A stretch of 64,000 nt of DNA from an uncultured Methanobrevibacter sp. (GTDB taxonomy: Archaea; Methanobacteriota; Methanobacteria; Methanobacteriales; Methanobacteriaceae): NCBI GenBank assembly GCA_900314605.1, contig OMVX01000001.1:23239-87238 (forward strand), written 5' to 3'. The position numbers were made by a program, and so were the translations under genes. Shown here one piece after another: positions 56,759-64,000 of this stretch; position 1 is the first letter of the stretch, and every line of letters starts with the position of its first letter. The notes below the pieces were generated by a model. It worked only from the letters and a program-made list of their open reading frames with translations, did not search any database and had not been told where the DNA came from.

Positions 56759-58033
56759 TTAAAAATCATCTTTAGCTATTTTAACTGCACAATACTCTCC
56801 ACACATAGCACACATTTCATCATCATCTATTTTACATTTATTTTTATAAACTCTAGGTTTAGATGAATCTATTGCAATTTCAAATTGTTTATCCCAATCA
56901 AAATTACGTCTTGCTTCAGCCATATCGTTTTCTTTTTTCCATGCTTTTTCAAGACCTAATGAAACGTCTGCAGCTTCAGCAGCTATTTTTGTTCCAATCA
57001 CACCTTCTTTAACATCTTCAAGGGAAGGTAGTGATAAATGTTCTGCAGGGGTAACATAACATAAGAAATCTGCACCATTTGATGCAGCTATTGCTCCACC
57101 TATTGCTGCGGTTATATGATCATAACCTGGTGCAATATCTGTTGGTATTGGTCCAAGTACATAAAACGGTGCATTATGACATAAACTTTTTTGTAGTTCC
57201 ATATTAGCTTTAATTTGATTTAATGGAATATGCCCAGGACCTTCTACCATTACTTGGACTTTTTCTTGTTGAGCTCTTTTAACTAGACCCCCAAGATTTA
57301 CAAGTTCCTGTATTTGCGGAATATCACTTGCATCTAGCAAACATCCAGGACGTAGGCCATCACCTAAACTTAAGGTTATGTCATACTCTTTTGCGATTTC
57401 AAGTAAATAATCATAATTTTCATATAAAGGGTTTTCACTATCATTATGCAAAATCCATGATGCTAAAAATGTTCCTCCACGTGATACAATACCCATTTTT
57501 CTATTCTGTTTTTGAATTTTAGGTACAAGTTCTTTTGTTATACCACAATGGAGTGTCATAAAATCAACACCTTCTTTGGCTTGTGATTCTATAACTTTAA
57601 AGATTAAATCCTCATCCATATCAATAATCTCTTTATTAGCATTTAAAGTTTGTACTCCTGCTTCGTATATAGGTACAGTACCTATTGGAACATCTACTTC
57701 TTTTAATATTGCTTTTCTAAATTTATTAAGTTCAGGTCCTGTACTTAAATCCATAACTGCATTTGCACCATATTCCACTGCAAGTTTTGCTTTTTTCACC
57801 TCAAGGTCCAAATCTTCAATTTTACTTGATGAACCAATATTCGCATTAACTTTTGTTGTTAGACCTTCCCCTATACCATAAACTTTTGTTTTACGATTAA
57901 TATTTTTTGGTATTACTATTGTTCCTTTAGACAATCCTCTAATAATTTTATTAACGTTAACTCCTTCATATTTTGCAACTAATTCCATTTCAGGGGTGAC
58001 ATTACCTTTTAAAGCTTCACTCATCTGGGTCAT
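56759..58033 (-). CDS. thiC: Phosphomethylpyrimidine synthase ThiC
   Basis: Radical SAM enzyme that turns aminoimidazole ribotide into the HMP pyrimidine of thiamine. The 424-residue protein shows GIGEGLTTKVNANIGSSS, ADAVMDLSTG-type sequence (YGANAVMDLSTGPEL), VDFMTLHCGI, SLGDGLRPGCLLDA, VMVEGPGHIPLNQIKANM and LGPIPTDIAPGYDHITAAIGGA. The C-terminal cluster motif reads CAMCGEYC, spacing C-x2-C-x3-C, one residue shorter than the bacterial C-x2-C-x4-C, as in other short archaeal forms. agaggt precedes the ATG. No thiamine riboswitch was seen upstream. Confidence 0.93.
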   Translation of the reverse strand: MTQMSEALKGNVTPEMELVAKYEGVNVNKIIRGLSKGTIVIPKNINRKTKVYGIGEGLTTKVNANIGSSSKIEDLDLEVKKAKLAVEYGANAVMDLSTGPELNKFRKAILKEVDVPIGTVPIYEAGVQTLNANKEIIDMDEDLIFKVIESQAKEGVDFMTLHCGITKELVPKIQKQNRKMGIVSRGGTFLASWILHNDSENPLYENYDYLLEIAKEYDITLSLGDGLRPGCLLDASDIPQIQELVNLGGLVKRAQQEKVQVMVEGPGHIPLNQIKANMELQKSLCHNAPFYVLGPIPTDIAPGYDHITAAIGGAIAASNGADFLCYVTPAEHLSLPSLEDVKEGVIGTKIAAEAADVSLGLEKAWKKENDMAEARRNFDWDKQFEIAIDSSKPRVYKNKCKIDDDEMCAMCGEYCAVKIAKDDF

Positions 58034-58442
58034 TTTATACCTCTTTTTTAAATAGATATTTTTTTTTAATGTAATTTTTTGTTATAATTATTTTATTATC
58101 ATAGTTTTTTGATTTAATTATTTATCAATTTGATTTTTATTTTTAATAATTTTTTTTTTTTTAAGATTTTTTATATTCCTTTTTTTTTAAAATTTTATAT
58201 GTTTTTAAGTTTTTAGAAAAATAGTTTGTATATAAATTTGATTTTTGTAAGTATTTTATTCAATTGAAATTTGATAAAAATAGTAAATTTTTTTTATTCA
58301 AGTTTATAATCATTAATATTATATATTTCCTTGGAAAGAATATTTATCTTTTATTTATTAAAAAAATGAATTATAGGAGATTTAACTCCTATAGTTATTT
58401 TATAGTTTCAATATTTTCTATTTATTTTAAAAAATATTTTTT
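58034..58442. other. AT-rich spacer between cdc48 end and thiC start
   Basis: Contains the cdc48 terminator (separate entry) and the thiC promoter. Long T-runs occur at 58150-58205. A 60-codon frame over 58264-58446 is low-complexity Phe/Ile/Tyr without a ribosome site and is not counted as a gene. Confidence 0.4.
58360..58394 (-). terminator. Hairpin terminator of cdc48
   Basis: Perfect 8-bp arms TATAGGAG (58372-58379) and CTCCTATA (58386-58393), six-base loop, followed on the minus strand by a seven-U tract (A-run 58360-58366). It lies about 50 bases beyond the cdc48 stop and is GC-richer than its surroundings. Confidence 0.7.
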
Positions 58443-60707
<2,265 letters not shown>

Positions 60708-60887
60708 TTAATATTTTTTTTTAAAGCTAATTTACTAACTTTTTGTACTTAAATTATTATTAGTTTTTCTTTTTAATTTTTTCTTAAGATTTTCATTAGT
60801 TTTATTAATTAAAAACTTTAAATTTTATTTTTATTAAATAAATCATTTTTTTACTTTTATTTTAAGTTTTATTTTTTATTTTATTTA

Positions 60888-60935
60888 AGTTACTTTTTGT
60901 AACTATAATTAAATTGTAGGTTAACATATATAAAC
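60888..60935 (-). promoter_or_regulatory. Promoter and operator-like palindrome of cdc48
   Basis: On the minus strand a TATA box gtttatatatg (60935-60925) is followed by the perfect inverted repeat AGTTAC-N5-GTAACT (60904-60888), 26-42 bases from the box centre and so over the expected transcription start. A second partial copy sharing the ten bases TACAAAAAGT lies at 60747-60738 in the leader. This is where archaeal repressors bind. The spacer 60663-61098 holds nothing else. Confidence 0.5.
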
Positions 60936-61098
60936 TTTTCGATTTTAGTAATATTTTTTATAAAAATAATAATACTTTTTATATTTAAAAAAATAGTAAA
61001 TGAATTGAATTATAGTGTAATTCTAATGATTCTTTTTAAAATATATCTAAATAAAATCAGCCTATAAAATTTCACAGACTCCATTTTTATAATAAAAA

Positions 61099-62415
61099 TT
61101 ATCTTATTTTAGCTCCAAATCCTATAATTAAGTTTTTAACATTGTTGAATGCATTTTTGTTGAAACTTTTAATTTCAAATGTATAACTAATTTTATTATC
61201 CTTAATTTGTGGGCCATCATAAGTATCAGTTAATTTAACAGAGATTATATCCGGAAGTTTTAATAATGTATCTTTAATTATATCACTGTTAGAATTTTTT
61301 GAAAATAAGCAACTTATAGATTCAGTATATATTTTCCAATTATTCTTTTTCCACTTAAATATTTCATTTTTTGAAAGTATTCTAATATTTGAAATTTTTA
61401 GTTTATTTTCACTATTTTTATTATTTTTTCCATTATCAATAATAACAAAACCATCTTTTAATTCTTTAATAATCCCAATATGAACCTTTTTAGAGTAGAT
61501 ATGTTGAAGACCGACTTCTTTTCCAATAGATTGATATAGATGATTTTCTTCACGACTTAAAGCTTCAATAGCCTTATCACTTCTTCCAAGTGCTGCTTTA
61601 ACATCTCCCAAATGCTTTTTTGCATTTATGGCAATTTGTCTAAATTCCTCTTTATCCTCTCTTAAAAGTGCATCTTTAATTTCACATGCCGCATCAATAA
61701 AGCATTGACGAATTTTTACACCATTATCATTTTCAGTTTGTATAGAATAGGTTAAATAAGGATTTTGTGAAGTAATACGTGCAATTGTATCAATCATAAG
61801 ATTATAAATAGGGCTTTCATAATCTTCAGCATCTTTAAGATTAATATTTAATTTTTCAATTGTAGATGCAATGGAAATATAAGAAAAATGTGTTAAAACC
61901 TGAACTATTCCCATCATATTATCATGATGTTCTGGTGTGGTTTCAATTATCCTCATATTTTTTTCTTTTAAAAAATTATAAATTTTAGGATACCATTTAC
62001 CTTTTACTGTTGGTGTTAAAACAATTACTTGCCCTTCAAAACCAGGGGTACGCGGTCCAAAAATAGGGTGAGTTGGTATAAACTCTACATCACTACTTAA
62101 ATACTTTTTCATTGCTTCTGTAGGTTTTGTTTTAACAGATGTAACATCAATCATTACAGATTCTTTTTTCATTTTATCTGCAAGGTCTTTAATTACATCA
62201 ACAGTATTTGCTATTGGAACTGCAATAATAAGTATATCTGATTTACTTGCAACATAATCATTATCTGTTGTAAATTCAACATTTAATTCTTGTGCAGTTT
62301 TGATTCCTGCTTTTTTATCCCTACCTGTAATGGTAATATTAAAGTTTTCACGTTTAAAGTATGATGCAAGTGTTTTTCCAAGACCTTTAGTTCCACCGAT
62401 TATACCAATATCCAT
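61099..62415 (-). CDS. tyrA: Prephenate dehydrogenase with C-terminal FDX-ACB-like domain
   Basis: Oxidises prephenate to 4-hydroxyphenylpyruvate for tyrosine synthesis. 438 residues, longer than minimal TyrA (about 280). N-terminal NAD-binding domain GIIGGTKGLGKTLA, DILIIAVPI, VMIDVTSVK, FIPTHPIFGPRTPGFEGQ; helical dimer domain (about 165-285) with TTPEHHDNMMGIVQVLTHFSYI. A middle linker follows (about 290-345), then a C-terminal domain (about 345-438) with SVKLTDTYDGPQI...ISYTFEI...NLIIGFGAKIR. That region matches the ferredoxin-fold anticodon-binding (FDX-ACB) domain of PheRS beta. It could bind an aromatic ligand or RNA for regulation; this is inference. Confidence 0.88.
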   Translation of the reverse strand: MDIGIIGGTKGLGKTLASYFKRENFNITITGRDKKAGIKTAQELNVEFTTDNDYVASKSDILIIAVPIANTVDVIKDLADKMKKESVMIDVTSVKTKPTEAMKKYLSSDVEFIPTHPIFGPRTPGFEGQVIVLTPTVKGKWYPKIYNFLKEKNMRIIETTPEHHDNMMGIVQVLTHFSYISIASTIEKLNINLKDAEDYESPIYNLMIDTIARITSQNPYLTYSIQTENDNGVKIRQCFIDAACEIKDALLREDKEEFRQIAINAKKHLGDVKAALGRSDKAIEALSREENHLYQSIGKEVGLQHIYSKKVHIGIIKELKDGFVIIDNGKNNKNSENKLKISNIRILSKNEIFKWKKNNWKIYTESISCLFSKNSNSDIIKDTLLKLPDIISVKLTDTYDGPQIKDNKISYTFEIKSFNKNAFNNVKNLIIGFGAKIR

Positions 62416-62754
62416 TGTATCAACAATATTTAATTTTTAAATGACTATTTTTTATTATACTTTTATTTATAATATTAATTATTTTATAATTTATTTTTAT
62501 ACAATTATTAATTTAATATTTTTGTAAACTTTTTTTATTAAATAATTTTATTATTAATTAATTAGATTATATTATAATTTTTAAAGTGATTTTTTTAATT
62601 ATTAAAATATAATATAATTTATTAAGAATTAGATATAAAAATTATTTTAAGGTTTTATATAGAATTTTAAATTTTATTTTAAATTTTCATTTATATTTTA
62701 AAGCTTTAATTAATAATTTTAAAATTTGTATTAATAATAGGAGTAGATTGATAA
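62416..62754. other. Divergent promoter region of tyrA and pelota
   Basis: AT-rich. A box ggttttatatag at 62651-62662 lies about 95 bases before the pelota ATG. No ribosome site precedes tyrA. Nothing else recognised. Confidence 0.4.
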
Positions 62755-63816
62755 ATGAAACTAGCTGGTGAAAACCAAAAAGAAGGGATTATAACTGTTA
62801 TTCCTGAAACTTTAGATGACCTTTGGCATTTATCTCATATAATCCATAATGGAGATTATATTAGCTCTATTACTACACGGCGTATTCAAGATACATCCGG
62901 TGATAAACTTAGAAGTGATCGTGGAGTTAAAAAAACATTTACTTTAGAGGTTAATGTAGAAAATATAAGTTTTCATATTTTTACAGCTAAATTACGTCTA
63001 ACAGGTACAATTACTAAAGGTCCTGAAGATTTAATTCCTTTAGGTTCTCATCATACAGTTGAGGTTAAATTCAACACTCCGCTTAAAATTAAAAAAGCAA
63101 AATGGTCTAAATGGGCATTAGATAGACTTGATTTAGCTATTAAAGCTTCTAAAAAATTATCTGCTATAATTATTTTAATTGAAGAAGATACGGCTACATT
63201 AGGTCTTATTCGTCAATATGGAATAGAGTATTATGGTCCGATTCATTCTAATATTTCAGGTAAAAGAATAGTTGATAAAAATCGTTCAAAAGACCAAATA
63301 GAATTTTACCAAAAAATTGTTAAAACTTTGTTTAAATTTAGCGATATTCAAAATATTGTTATTGCCGGTCCAGGTTTTTCTAAAGATAATTTTTATAAAT
63401 ATTTAGATAATAATTATACAGATATTGCAAAAAAATCTATTTTAGAGGCTACTGGTTCTTCTGGCAGAGTAGGTATTGGAGAGGTTTTAAAAAAAGGTAC
63501 TGTTGAAAAATTAACCTCAGAAAATAGAATAGCATTTGAGATGAAGGATATTAATGACATGTTAAAATTACTTTCAACAAACCCTGATATTGTTGTTTAT
63601 GGAAAAGATGAAGTAAATAATGCAGTTAATATGGGGGCTGTAAGTAAACTACTTATTAGAGATTTAAACATGACTGATGAGGGTATGGAATCTCTTATGA
63701 ATTTAACTGAAAATATGGGAGGTAAAGTTAGTATAATAAGTAGTGAACATGAAGGAGGAGAACAATTGAATGCTTTAGGGGGGGTAGCTGCAATTTTAAG
63801 ATATCCTATTAAATAA
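62755..63816 (+). CDS. pelA: mRNA surveillance protein pelota (Dom34)
   Basis: Enters the A site of stalled ribosomes with aEF1A and ABCE1 to split them. The 353-residue protein has the three eRF1-like domains. An N-terminal Sm-like domain reads EGIITVIPETLDDLWHLSHIIHNGDYI...TTRRIQ. The central domain has IVIAGPGFSKDNFYKYL (no GGQ, as expected for pelota) and the C-terminal domain has VSKLLIRDLNMTD and ISSEHEGGEQLNALGGVAAILRYPI. aggagt precedes the ATG. T-runs after the stop suggest U-tract termination. Confidence 0.95.
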   Translation: MKLAGENQKEGIITVIPETLDDLWHLSHIIHNGDYISSITTRRIQDTSGDKLRSDRGVKKTFTLEVNVENISFHIFTAKLRLTGTITKGPEDLIPLGSHHTVEVKFNTPLKIKKAKWSKWALDRLDLAIKASKKLSAIIILIEEDTATLGLIRQYGIEYYGPIHSNISGKRIVDKNRSKDQIEFYQKIVKTLFKFSDIQNIVIAGPGFSKDNFYKYLDNNYTDIAKKSILEATGSSGRVGIGEVLKKGTVEKLTSENRIAFEMKDINDMLKLLSTNPDIVVYGKDEVNNAVNMGAVSKLLIRDLNMTDEGMESLMNLTENMGGKVSIISSEHEGGEQLNALGGVAAILRYPIK

Positions 63817-63894
63817 TTCTATTTTTTTGTTAAACCATTTTTTTTTTTTTATTTGTGTATCTTATACAAACTATTTAAAATCAATTTATTCTGA

Positions 63895-64000
63895 TTATTT
63901 TTGGCACTTTCAAAAACTTGTGTGATTTGAATTTTCAATATTTATTGTGACACTAAATTTTAACGTGTAAATTTTTCTTTATTTTTAATTTAGAAATAGT
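63895..64000. repeat. Dispersed ~106-bp repeat, copy B (runs to the window end)
   Basis: Partner of 47635-47741 in the same orientation. It begins after the pelota gene with GGCACTTTCAAAAACTT and ends at the window edge with AATTTTTCTTTATTTTTAAT plus about ten more bases. It may extend beyond the window. No open frame. Confidence 0.65.

Overview
The window is very AT-rich chromosomal DNA from a methanogenic archaeon, most likely of the Methanobacteriaceae (Methanobrevibacter- or Methanosphaera-like). This rests on gene content: archaeal information-processing genes (S19e, L39e, L31e, L18Ae/LX, S3Ae, eIF6, prefoldin alpha, Rpp21, Cdc6/Orc1, pelota, Cdc48, ATP-dependent ligase), a methanopterin-pathway gene (mptE-like), an N-glycosylation oligosaccharyltransferase (AglB), and a large adhesin-like surface protein of the type common in gut Methanobrevibacter. 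No rRNA, tRNA, CRISPR array, prophage or complete transposon was seen.

Layout: (1) 1-9.7 kb: tail of a coiled-coil protein gene, a 5'-truncated membrane-channel remnant, topoisomerase I, a tocopherol-cyclase-like protein, pyruvate kinase and AglB. (2) 10-22 kb: a translation/protein-targeting string (DRG GTPase, Fap7-like kinase, Rpp21, YhbY, S19e, PDCD5, PP-loop ATPase, L39e, L31e, eIF6, L18Ae, prefoldin alpha, then FtsY). A 3.2 kb adhesin gene sits on the opposite strand between prefoldin and FtsY, and its signal-peptide start appears frameshifted. (3) 22-28.4 kb: tautomerase, dUTPase, acetolactate-synthase-like enzyme, a DUF2953 plus YtfJ/GerW pair, a class V aminotransferase and MptE. (4) 28.5-30.4 kb: Cdc6/Orc1 followed by a palindrome-rich spacer that is a plausible replication origin. 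(5) 30.4-45.8 kb: archease plus RtcB, MTA/MTI phosphorylase, a ferredoxin and an iron-sulfur flavoprotein in one frame separated only by a TAG, S3Ae, rubredoxin, ApgM, GlmM and GlmU-like genes, gamma carbonic anhydrase, HisC, an NrdG-like radical SAM protein and an ASCH-TPR fusion. (6) 46-54 kb: a second phosphohexomutase and a five-gene minus-strand operon for glycogen-like polymer synthesis (SIS protein, GT5 synthase, GlgC-like pyrophosphorylase, second GT5 synthase, methyltransferase), followed by a shattered GH13 amylase remnant. (7) 54-64 kb: a degraded copy of the rnp4-yhbY junction, a membrane-anchored OB-fold protein, DNA ligase, ThiC, Cdc48 with an operator-like palindrome, a TyrA fused to an FDX-ACB-like domain, and pelota.

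The most unusual signals are: the decayed duplicate of rnp4-yhbY 42 kb from the intact genes; the amber-separated ferredoxin-flavoprotein frame with no canonical start for the second part; the frameshifted adhesin start; a dispersed ~106-bp repeat; hairpin-plus-U-tract terminators whose 3' arm contains the stop codon at six genes; and a palindrome at the Cdc48 promoter that resembles the published Archaeoglobus HSR1 operator in layout.
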